Source of the DNA: Lentisphaerota bacterium
GTDB taxonomy: Bacteria > Verrucomicrobiota > Kiritimatiellia > RFP12 > UBA1067
Assembly (NCBI GenBank): GCA_015061765.1
Contig: SUVZ01000035.1
Coordinates: 1-16,613 of the forward strand
Direction: 5' to 3'
Length of the DNA: 16,613 nucleotides
In this document: in pieces, positions 1 through 6,519 of the stretch
How positions within the stretch are numbered: the first letter of the stretch is position 1
How the letters are laid out: every line of letters starts with the position of its first letter
Program-made: the position numbers and the translations under genes
Notes under the pieces: generated by a model
Told to the model about the DNA's origin: nothing
Seen by the model: only the letters and a program-made list of their open reading frames with translations
The model's database searches: none

Positions 1-157
1 CAAGTCCTGTATGCGTGAACGTAAACTTATAGTTGAATGCCTCTCTCACAAGGAATGTCTTACCGACACGACGACGCCCATACACAACAATCAGTCGCGA
101 GCGATCAGATTTCATGCAATCTTTAATTATTTCCAGCTCTTTTTTGCGTCCTATCAT
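1..157 (-). CDS. AAA / archaeal-type ATPase, N-terminal part (runs off the left edge)
   Basis: The complement of 157 down to 1 reads open for 52 codons from an ATG at 157 and leaves the window without a stop. The peptide starts MIGRKKELEIIKDC, then has a beta-strand (RLIVVY) leading into GRRRVGKTF at about residues 27-35. That is a Walker A P-loop (GxxxxGK[ST]) in the setting typical of the ATPase_2 / DUF234-type ATPases, which open with an IGR-x-x-E-L box. Full members are usually around 450-480 residues, so about nine tenths lie outside the window. The start is well supported: AGGAG (170-166) sits 8 nt before the ATG, and a TGATATAAT promoter lies a further 16 nt upstream. Members of this family are often accessory genes of unknown role, some linked to mobile DNA or toxin-antitoxin-like loci. 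Nothing ties it to the sugar operon. Family assignment is fairly sure; function is not. Confidence 0.8.
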   Translation of the reverse strand, partial: MIGRKKELEIIKDCMKSDRSRLIVVYGRRRVGKTFLVREAFNYKFTFTHTGL

Positions 158-185
158 ATCTCATTCTCCTGTCCGTTCGCGCCAT

Positions 186-194
186 ATTATATCA
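186..194 (-). promoter_or_regulatory. Extended -10 promoter (TGATATAAT) of the ATPase gene
   Basis: On the minus strand 194-186 reads TGATATAAT, a perfect TGn-TATAAT extended -10. Transcription should begin near 179, giving a leader of about 22 nt that contains the AGGAG site. No convincing -35 hexamer is present at 17-18 bp, which extended -10 promoters tolerate. The same nonamer precedes two other genes in the window. Confidence 0.6.
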
Positions 195-204
195 TAAAAG
201 TCAA

Positions 205-266
205 GTTATGGGGATATTCAAGATTCAATATCGCCATAACCAGATTTTTATTACCGTTATGGCGAT
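205..266. repeat. Alternating inverted-repeat cluster, candidate operator
   Basis: Three copies of one arm occur in alternating orientation. Arm A (205-218, GTTATGGGGATATT) pairs with arm B (227-240, AATATCGCCATAAC) at 13 of 14 positions around an 8-nt centre. The last 11 bases of arm B (230-240, ATCGCCATAAC) pair perfectly with arm C (256-266, GTTATGGCGAT) around 15 nt. Copies start 25-26 bp apart. The cluster lies just upstream of, and arm A would overlap the -35 region of, the leftward ATPase promoter, so repeated protein-binding sites are the simplest reading. Mutually exclusive hairpins in an unseen RNA are an alternative. Confidence 0.55.
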
Positions 267-485
267 TATTGAACTGGCGCAATCAGGATCAAATATATCT
301 ATTCCATTCCTATCGCCGAGATGGATACTGTTGAAAACAGGAATGGCTCTCAAAATCGGCAAACATAAGCCAATAATCAAACTCTTTTCAAGTTGCTATC
401 CCCAGTTGTTCCATCCCGCAAGAGCCTTGTCCCCCTCAGAATCCTTTCCCTCCCCCCAAATATTCTGTCGATTCTCTTATGTAGT
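267..485. other. Intergenic, no gene seen
   Basis: Between the repeat cluster and the end of the regulator gene the open frames on either strand have no ribosome binding site, no domain-like composition and no clear start. An 8-bp inverted repeat, CCATTCCT (304-311) and AGGAATGG (339-346), is separated by 27 nt; it has no T-run and may be chance. No convincing terminator for the regulator gene was found here. Confidence 0.5.
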
Positions 486-1664
486 TTAGGTGAGGCTCCA
501 TTCTCGAGGAGATGTTCCGATGCGACGTTTGAAAGAAGCAAGGAATGCGGGATAGTTTGAGAAACCGCATTTGAGTGCTATTTCACTGATGCTGAGTCGA
601 GATGTCTTAAGCAACCGTTTGGCAATCGTAAGCCGTTGATTGAGAATTTCGGTGGTAATGCCGTGTCCGAGAACTTGCTTAAAGGCAAGCTCAAGCACTC
701 GAAGCGAAAGGTTCATCTGTTGTGCAAGAATGATCGGTGTCGGAGCATTTGCCGGGTCTGCACGGATGATCTCAGTTGCACGTGCTACACGATTTGTTGA
801 CGAGGAAATGCTTAGGGCGCTCATACGGTTCTCGACGGTGGCAATCCCATACCGTTCTCGTGATCCTGCGTGGGAAAGGTCTCCTGCTAGAAATTCCTCT
901 ATTAGCTCACCGGCACGATAGCCTGCACCTTCATAATCGGGTTCGATGGAGGTCAGAGTAGGGACGACATTGTCGCAAATGTAGGCTTCATTGTCTATTC
1001 CGATTACTCCGATCTGCTTTGGGACTGAAATGCGTTTTTCGCGACAGATTGACAGGGCGTACTGTGCGTCTTCATCTGAAAACGCAAGGATGCCGCAAGG
1101 TTTTTTGAGAGATTTCAGCCAATTGGCGATGGACACTTCGTCATAATGAAGGTTGTTGCGCTCGGGCGTATGTCGGTTCACTGAGCAACCAAGTTTTCGG
1201 ACTTTTCGTTCAAAAGCTGCACAACGGATACGGGAATAACGGGCAAGCATCTGCTTGTCAGATGCCGCTGGATTAAATACAATGCCAAGATATCCGAAGT
1301 TCCTGTACCCCAGCGCAAAAAGGCGTTCGGCGGCCGTTATTCCCAACTGTATGTTATCAACGTTCAACGTTGCTCCGATTCCTGATGGCAATGTGGGTTC
1401 GACATTTTCAAGCAGGACGTAAGGTGTGGACTTACCGTATGCCCTGACCGCATCGGCGTGACCGGCAAAAATAGCGTCTGGACTGAAAGACGCTGTAAGC
1501 TGTTGAAGTTCGGGGCTTTTCTTCTGAATCGGAAACTGAAAGATGCGCCAATCAGGTTTTCCACGGGAAAATCGATAGAGACCGGAAATGGCGCGACTGC
1601 GGGCTAGTCCGGGAATGTCAAGGAATACTGCTATTTTAATTGTGCTGCGAAGTAGTTTAGTCAT
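486..1664 (-). CDS. XylR-like transcriptional regulator (sugar-binding lobe + AraC-type HTH)
   Basis: This 392-residue DNA-binding protein probably senses a sugar and controls the divergent operon. Residues 10-285 form a LacI/periplasmic-binding-protein-like lobe: it opens KIAVFLDIPG, and VIGIDNEAYICDNVVPTLTS (220-239) followed by the IEPDYEGAGYRAGELI stretch is the signature seen in E. coli XylR and relatives. Residues about 290-392 are an AraC-type domain with two helix-turn-helix units; the second, around 358-380 (SISEIALKCGFSNYPAFLAS), is followed by RRIGTSPREW, the usual family ending. There is no N-terminal LacI headpiece, so DNA binding rests on the C-terminal domain. Length matches the family. 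The start is the only in-frame ATG near the family's N-terminus, yet a -10 box ends only 9 nt before it, so the mRNA is probably leaderless. The ligand cannot be read from the sequence. Confidence 0.88.
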   Translation of the reverse strand: MTKLLRSTIKIAVFLDIPGLARSRAISGLYRFSRGKPDWRIFQFPIQKKSPELQQLTASFSPDAIFAGHADAVRAYGKSTPYVLLENVEPTLPSGIGATLNVDNIQLGITAAERLFALGYRNFGYLGIVFNPAASDKQMLARYSRIRCAAFERKVRKLGCSVNRHTPERNNLHYDEVSIANWLKSLKKPCGILAFSDEDAQYALSICREKRISVPKQIGVIGIDNEAYICDNVVPTLTSIEPDYEGAGYRAGELIEEFLAGDLSHAGSRERYGIATVENRMSALSISSSTNRVARATEIIRADPANAPTPIILAQQMNLSLRVLELAFKQVLGHGITTEILNQRLTIAKRLLKTSRLSISEIALKCGFSNYPAFLASFKRRIGTSPREWSLT

Positions 1665-1673
1665 ATGGTAGGA

Positions 1674-1682
1674 ATTATATCA
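1674..1682 (-). promoter_or_regulatory. Extended -10 promoter (TGATATAAT) of the regulator gene
   Basis: On the minus strand 1682-1674 reads TGATATAAT. Only 9 nt separate it from the regulator's ATG at 1664, so initiation about 7 nt downstream of the box would put the transcript's 5' end within 2-4 nt of the start codon. There is no room for a Shine-Dalgarno site and none is visible. No good -35 hexamer is present. Confidence 0.55.
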
Positions 1683-1699
1683 TATTTTAAGCCGCGTAC

Positions 1700-1734
1700 A
1701 TTCGTATATATTTATAATATGAATTCGTTTATAT
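1700..1734. promoter_or_regulatory. Candidate operator for the XylR-like regulator
   Basis: ATTCGTATATAT (1700-1711) and ATTCGTTTATAT (1723-1734) are direct repeats identical at 11 of 12 positions, with starts 23 bp apart, about two helical turns. AraC-family domains typically bind such direct repeats, and the pair ends 12 bp before the rightward -35, a position suited to an activator. The first copy also belongs to an imperfect palindrome, ATTCGTAT (1700-1707) with ATATGAAT (1717-1724), separated by 9 bp. The region is AT-rich, which lowers the weight of the palindrome more than that of the direct repeat. Confidence 0.5.
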
Positions 1735-1746
1735 CAATAGTGCGCG

Positions 1747-1776
1747 TTGAGCGGTCTGTAGGCTCTGTGATATAAT
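1747..1776 (+). promoter_or_regulatory. Promoter of the glycan-utilisation operon
   Basis: TTGAGC (1747-1752) and TATAAT (1771-1776) are separated by 18 bp, and TGA before the -10 makes it an extended -10 (TGATATAAT at 1768-1776). Transcription should start near 1783, leaving a leader of about 46 nt before the chosen transporter start at 1829. The -35 matches consensus at 4 of 6 positions, consistent with a promoter that needs an activator. It is the only good promoter seen for the eight genes that follow. Confidence 0.6.
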
Positions 1777-1828
1777 GCCGCCGTTTCACTCAATGCACAC
1801 CCAATGCATTTCATTCAATAAAAACAAA

Positions 1829-3142
1829 ATGTTGGACAAGACTACACGAAGTGTCATAGCCCTGACAGTTGTGGCTGGAATCCTTTATGGGTTCGGCTTG
1901 GGTACGATTGTAGCTGTCGCTATGCCGTATCTCGAGTGTACGGTTTCATTTTCGTCCATGCAGCTGTCGAGTCTGGTGGCGGCGGCTATGATTGGTTCTG
2001 TTGTGATGACACCGATTGCAGGACCTTTGGTGGAATGGGTGGGGCGTCGTCGTGCAATTAGAGAATCCGCACTTTTATTTGTTGTGGGTACTTCTGTTGT
2101 GTGTTTTTCGGGCTCTGGATATGTGATGTTGTTCATAGGACTTTTGATTCATGGGCTGGCAATGGGTATACAAGGGCTTGTAATCCCACTGTATCTGGCC
2201 GAGATGTTGCCGAAGAATATGCGGGGGAAGGGGACGGGGATTTTTCAGCTTTGCCTGATCGGCGGTGTGCTTGTTTCCGGTCTTTGGGGCTTGATAGCCA
2301 CATGGTATTTCGGTGCAGCTGATTCAACGAGTGTTTCGCTTGCCGCCAAGACATTGGCCTGGAAGGCTCTTTTTGCCGTAGAGGCAGTTCCTGCGATTTT
2401 TCTTTTTACAGGATCTTTTTTCATTTCTGAGTCACCGTATTGGAAAAAGGGCGTAGCAAAATCAGAGAATGTGGTCTCGCCGATCGTGAAGGATTCAGTT
2501 TGGCAAAAGAAATATATTGTTCCGTTCATTTTGGTGGTAGTGTTGCTGGCTTGCAATCAGGGTGTTGGGGTGACCGCTCTTCTGGGGTATTCGGTTAAGG
2601 TTTTTCAGGTGGCGGGACTGAGCGGGGTGGTTGCCAATTGGGCGGATGTCATCTTCAAGGTTATGATGTTCGGAACTACTATTCTTTCGTGTATATGGAT
2701 TGAGACGAAAGGCCGCAAAATACTACTGAAGATTGGTACAGGTGGATGCCTTGTCGGTCTTGTGATTGTCGGGCTTACGTTTTTTTGCATCGAATGGGGG
2801 CGTCTGTCTGTGTCGTCGACTACTGGTTGGTTGGCAGCGTTTGGCATGAGCGTTCTTGTCTCCTCTTACGCATTAGGGCCTGGCGTTTGCGTATGGCTTG
2901 TTACTACGGAACTTCTGCCGGAGCGCATTCGGGCGGTAGGCATGGGTGTGGCATTGCTTTTTGATTATGGCATTTCAACCGGACTTCAGGCGACATTTCT
3001 GCCGATTGCCGAGAAGACGGGCATTTCCGTCCTGTTTGGTGTTTTGTTGTTGTTTGCCGTCGCTTACTTCGTTACGGTGACTGTTTTCATGCCGGAAACT
3101 AAAGGTAAAAGTCTGGAAGAGATCGAGGAGTTTTTCAAGTGA
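1829..3142 (+). CDS. MFS sugar-porter family transporter
   Basis: Inner-membrane sugar transporter, likely a proton symporter or facilitator that imports a sugar released by the secreted glycosidases. The 437-residue product (numbered from the ATG at 1829) has about 12 hydrophobic segments and the sugar-porter signatures in order: VGRRRA after TM2 (about 71-76), PLYLAEMLPKNMRGKG (120-135), SESPYW after TM6 (200-205), NQGVG in TM7 where the family has QQxSG (243-247), an ETKGRK loop before TM9, GPGVCVW in TM10 (about 350) and PETKGKSLEEI at the C-terminus (422-432). The frame stays open upstream to an ATG at 1775, but that ATG overlaps the -10 box and cannot be transcribed; another in-frame ATG at 1793 is possible. 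No Shine-Dalgarno site precedes 1829, only an A-rich stretch. The weakened TM7 motif makes substrate prediction unsafe. First gene of the operon. Confidence 0.85.
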   Translation: MLDKTTRSVIALTVVAGILYGFGLGTIVAVAMPYLECTVSFSSMQLSSLVAAAMIGSVVMTPIAGPLVEWVGRRRAIRESALLFVVGTSVVCFSGSGYVMLFIGLLIHGLAMGIQGLVIPLYLAEMLPKNMRGKGTGIFQLCLIGGVLVSGLWGLIATWYFGAADSTSVSLAAKTLAWKALFAVEAVPAIFLFTGSFFISESPYWKKGVAKSENVVSPIVKDSVWQKKYIVPFILVVVLLACNQGVGVTALLGYSVKVFQVAGLSGVVANWADVIFKVMMFGTTILSCIWIETKGRKILLKIGTGGCLVGLVIVGLTFFCIEWGRLSVSSTTGWLAAFGMSVLVSSYALGPGVCVWLVTTELLPERIRAVGMGVALLFDYGISTGLQATFLPIAEKTGISVLFGVLLLFAVAYFVTVTVFMPETKGKSLEEIEEFFK

Positions 3143-3966
3143 GATTTGAAGATTTGAGAGTGATGGTTGTCGGTGGACATCCGGATGATGCCGATACTTT
3201 TGTCGGCTGTGCAGCCATCAAATGGGCTGATCGCGGAGCACGGGTCAGGTTCGTGTCGGTATGCAATGGAGAAAAGGGCTGGCATCTTATCCCAAACGAC
3301 GGGATTGCCGAACGTCGGAAGGGGGAAGCAGCGGCTGCTGCCAGGGCATATGGTATTGAGAGCTATGAAGTATGGGAGATTCGGGACTGCGAGATTGAAC
3401 CGACTGTGGCACTTCGGATGCGAATGACACGGATGGTGCGTGGATTCGCTCCGCATGTCATTATAACTCATCGCACATGCGATTATCACGCAGATCACCG
3501 TGCCTGTTCACAGCTTGTGCAGGACATGACCTATATGTTGGGGCTTCCGAATTGGTGTCCGGAAGTGCCAACCCCATCTATACGTCCTGCAATATTCTTC
3601 ATGACGGATGAGTTTGATTTTCCACGTGTACTGCGTCCGGACGCGGTTGTAGTCGCAGACGATGTCATGGATCGGTATCTTGACGCGCTATCTTGCCATG
3701 TATCTCAGTTTTTCGAGTTTTTGCCGGTTGATATGGGGCTGAATCCCACTGAGATTCCGGATCGCTCTGATCGTGTGGCGGTACGAAACTATCTGCTCAA
3801 ATATCATGCAACCGTAAAACGGACTGACACTGTGCGTTATTCCGACCGTGTAGCCGAATGGTATGGATCAGTATCTGCGCCGAAGTATGTCGAGGTGTTT
3901 GAAATGAGCCGCTACGGACGCCAACTGCCGGAAAAAGAGTTGCGTGAACTTTTTGGCATGAAATGA
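3139..3966 (+). CDS. PIG-L / LmbE-family zinc-dependent deacetylase
   Basis: Probable cytoplasmic N-deacetylase of an N-acetyl-sugar or sugar conjugate; no signal peptide. The 275-residue product shows both halves of the family's zinc site: GGHPDDAD at residues 12-19 (the usual AHPDD motif, His14 and Asp17 as ligands, Asp16 the likely catalytic base) and HADHRA at 117-122 (HxDH, His120 the third ligand). The length fits the family (about 220-290). The start is a GTG at 3139 that overlaps the transporter's TGA by 4 nt (GTGA), with GAGGAG (3125-3130) 8 nt upstream, so translation is probably coupled to the transporter. Known relatives act on GlcNAc-PI, GlcNAc-inositol, bacillithiol precursor and chitin oligomers. 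Placed directly behind a sugar importer, it could deacetylate an imported GlcNAc-containing product; this is inference. A role in thiol or lipid metabolism is not excluded. Confidence 0.85.
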   Translation: MRFEDLRVMVVGGHPDDADTFVGCAAIKWADRGARVRFVSVCNGEKGWHLIPNDGIAERRKGEAAAAARAYGIESYEVWEIRDCEIEPTVALRMRMTRMVRGFAPHVIITHRTCDYHADHRACSQLVQDMTYMLGLPNWCPEVPTPSIRPAIFFMTDEFDFPRVLRPDAVVVADDVMDRYLDALSCHVSQFFEFLPVDMGLNPTEIPDRSDRVAVRNYLLKYHATVKRTDTVRYSDRVAEWYGSVSAPKYVEVFEMSRYGRQLPEKELRELFGMK

Positions 3967-4565
3967 GAATGACTATGTCGCTTTTCATCTCCCTGACATT
4001 TAGGTTCTTTTTCCTGTTGACTCCATTCTTCGGGTTGTCGATGTTTATATCGATGACATCTGAATATCCGCTGCGTGAGCGTCGTCTATTCGCTTTACGC
4101 GTCGCTTCTGCGATAATTGTCATTGGACTCGTTCTGTTATTCTTCGGCAGCTGTATTTTCAGGTTGTTCGGTATTACGGTGGATGCATTTCGAATAGGAA
4201 CGGGTATTTTGCTGATGCTGACAGCTATTTCATTGATGAATCCGGACATGGCACCGGCAAAACGTGAATTCAATAGCGATATAGCTGTTGTGCCGCTTGC
4301 GTTTCCGGTTTTCATAGGACCGGCCACGACAGGCGCGCTCGTGGTTTTGAGTGCAGATGTTGCCAGCGCTGGGGAGAAGATGATAGTTGCGCTCGCATGG
4401 ATTGCGGCTGTTGTTTGCATCGGAGTCATGCTTTTTTTGGCGGCGATGCTTGAACATTGGCTCGGACGTAAAGGACTCGGAATCTTGATGAGACTTACGG
4501 CGTTGATTCTATCGGCGCTTTCGGCGCAAATGATAATGATTGGAGTGCAGGAATTCCTGAAATGA
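3963..4565 (+). CDS. MarC-family integral membrane protein
   Basis: A 200-residue membrane protein with about six hydrophobic segments. It matches the MarC (UPF0056) family by its layout: an N-terminal helix with a TPFFGLSMFISMT stretch where the family has NP-x-x-x-x-x-F-x-x-L, then the RERRLFALRVA loop, FRLFGITVDAFRIGTGILLM (66-85) and the second-half repeat starting PLAFPVFIGPATTGA (111-125), ending in a hydrophobic segment like the family's last one. The family has been annotated as multiple-antibiotic-resistance or amino-acid related, but no function is established. The ATG overlaps the deacetylase stop (ATGA), and no strong Shine-Dalgarno site is visible, suggesting translational coupling; in-frame ATGs at 3969 and 3975 are alternatives. 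Its place inside a glycan operon, between a deacetylase and secreted glycosidases, is unusual and may hint at export or import of a small product. Confidence 0.78.
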   Translation: MRMTMSLFISLTFRFFFLLTPFFGLSMFISMTSEYPLRERRLFALRVASAIIVIGLVLLFFGSCIFRLFGITVDAFRIGTGILLMLTAISLMNPDMAPAKREFNSDIAVVPLAFPVFIGPATTGALVVLSADVASAGEKMIVALAWIAAVVCIGVMLFLAAMLEHWLGRKGLGILMRLTALILSALSAQMIMIGVQEFLK

Positions 4566-4621
4566 TTGCCATGCCTATGAACCGATTGAAAAAAGATGGC
4601 TGTTCCACTAGAGGGATGCCG

Positions 4622-6496
4622 ATGACGCGAAAGATCGTAATGATAGTGTTTGCGGCTCTCTCTCCTGCCGTCATGGCGTTTTTTGGGGATGCTCCGCCTG
4701 TCACAAAGCAAGGTGATTTGACTCGTGTTGTTCTTCGTGAGGATGTCGCAAGCGTGGGAGAAGTGCGCATCTGTTGCAATGACTCTGGGTCGTGGTGCTT
4801 TGAGTCGAAGCCCGTCACGACCAGTGGCTGCGATGTCATCGAAATCAAACTAACTTCTCCAACAGAGGAGGCTCCGCCGCCGTTCGATATCCAATTTGAA
4901 ATGTCAGGACGTCGTGTGCGACATGTTTGGACATCACATGCCGACCGCCCACGCCTCTGGCCTCAGGACTGGGGACGCGCCCCTTGTCATTCGCAACTCG
5001 CGGAAGATATCCCGATAGCAGTGGCGTTGGACGGAATGGGATCAAATCGTCTGCTGATCGCCTGCTCAGAACCATTTGAGCGCGTTGACTTTGGCTTGAC
5101 GACCGAAGAGCGTACGTGTCGCCTGTTCGGTCGTTTCCGCTTTTTTCGCCAATATTCTGCACCGCGTTCCGTCTATCGTGTCTTGGTGCGACTTGATGCA
5201 CGGGATGTGTTCTGGTCGGATGCAGTTTCAGAGGCTTCTCAATGGATATCAGAAACAGCGGGTATCCGGGACACTCCGCCTCCAGAAGCGGCATTTGAGC
5301 CTCTTTATTCGACTTGGTATGCGTTTCAGCAGGATGTTCGCGCCGATGTGCTTGAGCGGGAGTTCGTGTTAGCTTCTGCGTTGGGAATGAAAACTGCCAT
5401 ATTGGATGATGGTTGGCAGACGGATGGAGAGCGCTCAGACTATTCCTCTACAGGGGATTGGACACCTGTACCGTCACGGTTCCCGGACATGAAAGCGCAT
5501 GTTGCCGCCGCTCACGCTGCGGGGCTGAAATATATGCTGTGGCTTGCAGTTCCGTTCGTCGGCAGTGAGTCTGTTGCATGGCATCGATTCAAGCATATGG
5601 CACTGCGCGTGGAAACGCCTGACCGGGCAGTGCTGGATCCCCGATTCCCGGAGGTCAGAAAGTATCTTGTTTCAGTCTACGAGCGTTGTCTCAAGGAATG
5701 GGATTTTGACGGGCTGAAGCTTGATTTTATTGACGAGTTTTCATTCAAAGGGACAGATCCTGCGGTGAAAGATGGATATGCAGGACGGGACTTCAAATCT
5801 TTGCCGGAGGCGACCGATCGTCTGATGAAGGACGTGATAGCGCATTTAAAGGCAATCAAACCTGACGTGCTTGTCGAATTTCGCCAGTGGTATTCTGGTC
5901 CGGCCATTCGTCAGTACGGTAACATGCTACGGGCAATGGACTGCCCGAATGATCCGACAACAAACAGGAAACGCATCGCTGATCTCCGTCTTGTGTCGGG
6001 GCGAACCGCCGTCCATTCAGATATGCTTGTCTGGAGTCTCGACAGTTCGCCAGAGGAGGCGGCCATATCAGTATTGAATGCCTTGTTTGCCGTTGTTCAG
6101 TATTCGATGGTGCTTGAATCCCTGCCGGAGGACCATGCCTCGATGATCCGGAACTGGATCAGATTTTCAAATGTACATCGAGAATCGCTTTTACGTGGCA
6201 AGTTCCGCGGGTATAATCCGGAATCGGGTTATTCTGCGCTTTCATCTGAGACCTCTAGCGAGTGTGTTGCTGTCGCGTATCAGCCACTATTTCCTGTGCC
6301 GATTGAAGGCTCACGCCGTCTGCATCTTATCAATGCTACCGATGCGGCAGGTCTTGTCGTTGAGTTAATGCGAGTGCCGCGTGTCATGCGATTTTTTGAT
6401 ACGTGCGGGAATGAGGTCAATCCAAAGTATGATAAGGAGTGTGGTCTTGTGAGGCTGCCAGTTCCTCGGTGCGGACGGGTCGAGATGGAATTCTGA
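4622..6496 (+). CDS. Secreted GH36-type alpha-galactosidase
   Basis: Predicted exported retaining glycosidase that removes terminal alpha-galactose (alpha-GalNAc is possible). Numbered from 4622 it has 624 residues: a signal peptide, about MTRKIVMIVFAALSPAVMA, then an N-terminal beta-rich region, and a clan-D TIM barrel from about 225. Barrel marks are STWYAFQQD (230-238), the LDDGW box (261-265), GLKYMLWLAVP, and GLKLDFIDEF (364-373), whose Asp368 fits the nucleophile of the K-x-D motif. Asp440 or Asp444 in MDCPNDPTTNR is the likely acid/base. A C-terminal beta domain follows. The frame is open to an ATG at 4562 overlapping the MarC stop (ATGA), but AGAGGG (4610-4615) is 6 nt before 4622 and the signal peptide begins properly there, so I chose 4622; starting at 4562 would bury the signal behind 20 residues. 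Family is fairly sure, exact substrate is not. Confidence 0.82.
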   Translation: MTRKIVMIVFAALSPAVMAFFGDAPPVTKQGDLTRVVLREDVASVGEVRICCNDSGSWCFESKPVTTSGCDVIEIKLTSPTEEAPPPFDIQFEMSGRRVRHVWTSHADRPRLWPQDWGRAPCHSQLAEDIPIAVALDGMGSNRLLIACSEPFERVDFGLTTEERTCRLFGRFRFFRQYSAPRSVYRVLVRLDARDVFWSDAVSEASQWISETAGIRDTPPPEAAFEPLYSTWYAFQQDVRADVLEREFVLASALGMKTAILDDGWQTDGERSDYSSTGDWTPVPSRFPDMKAHVAAAHAAGLKYMLWLAVPFVGSESVAWHRFKHMALRVETPDRAVLDPRFPEVRKYLVSVYERCLKEWDFDGLKLDFIDEFSFKGTDPAVKDGYAGRDFKSLPEATDRLMKDVIAHLKAIKPDVLVEFRQWYSGPAIRQYGNMLRAMDCPNDPTTNRKRIADLRLVSGRTAVHSDMLVWSLDSSPEEAAISVLNALFAVVQYSMVLESLPEDHASMIRNWIRFSNVHRESLLRGKFRGYNPESGYSALSSETSSECVAVAYQPLFPVPIEGSRRLHLINATDAAGLVVELMRVPRVMRFFDTCGNEVNPKYDKECGLVRLPVPRCGRVEMEF

Positions 6497-6519
6497 AATG
6501 AAAAAGGAAGGTTGTTCAA

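Noticed and set aside
11..489. Two rightward open frames (11-334 and 208-489)
   Set aside because: The first is antisense to the ATPase start; the second crosses the inverted-repeat cluster. Neither has a start signal or protein-like composition.
1713..1718. A TATAAT inside the divergent control region
   Set aside because: It lacks the TGn extension and a spaced -35, lies within the candidate operator and is expected by chance in AT-rich sequence.
4599..4614. TGTTCCAC resembling one half of a parS chromosome-partition site (TGTTNCACGTGNAACA)
   Set aside because: The second half does not match (TAGAGGGA), so the palindrome needed for ParB binding is missing.
3797..4711. A 304-codon open frame on the minus strand across the deacetylase, MarC and GH36 genes
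   Set aside because: It is antisense to three genes with clear family motifs, crosses their overlaps, has low-complexity Ser/Thr/Ile/Asn composition and no ribosome binding site or recognisable domain.
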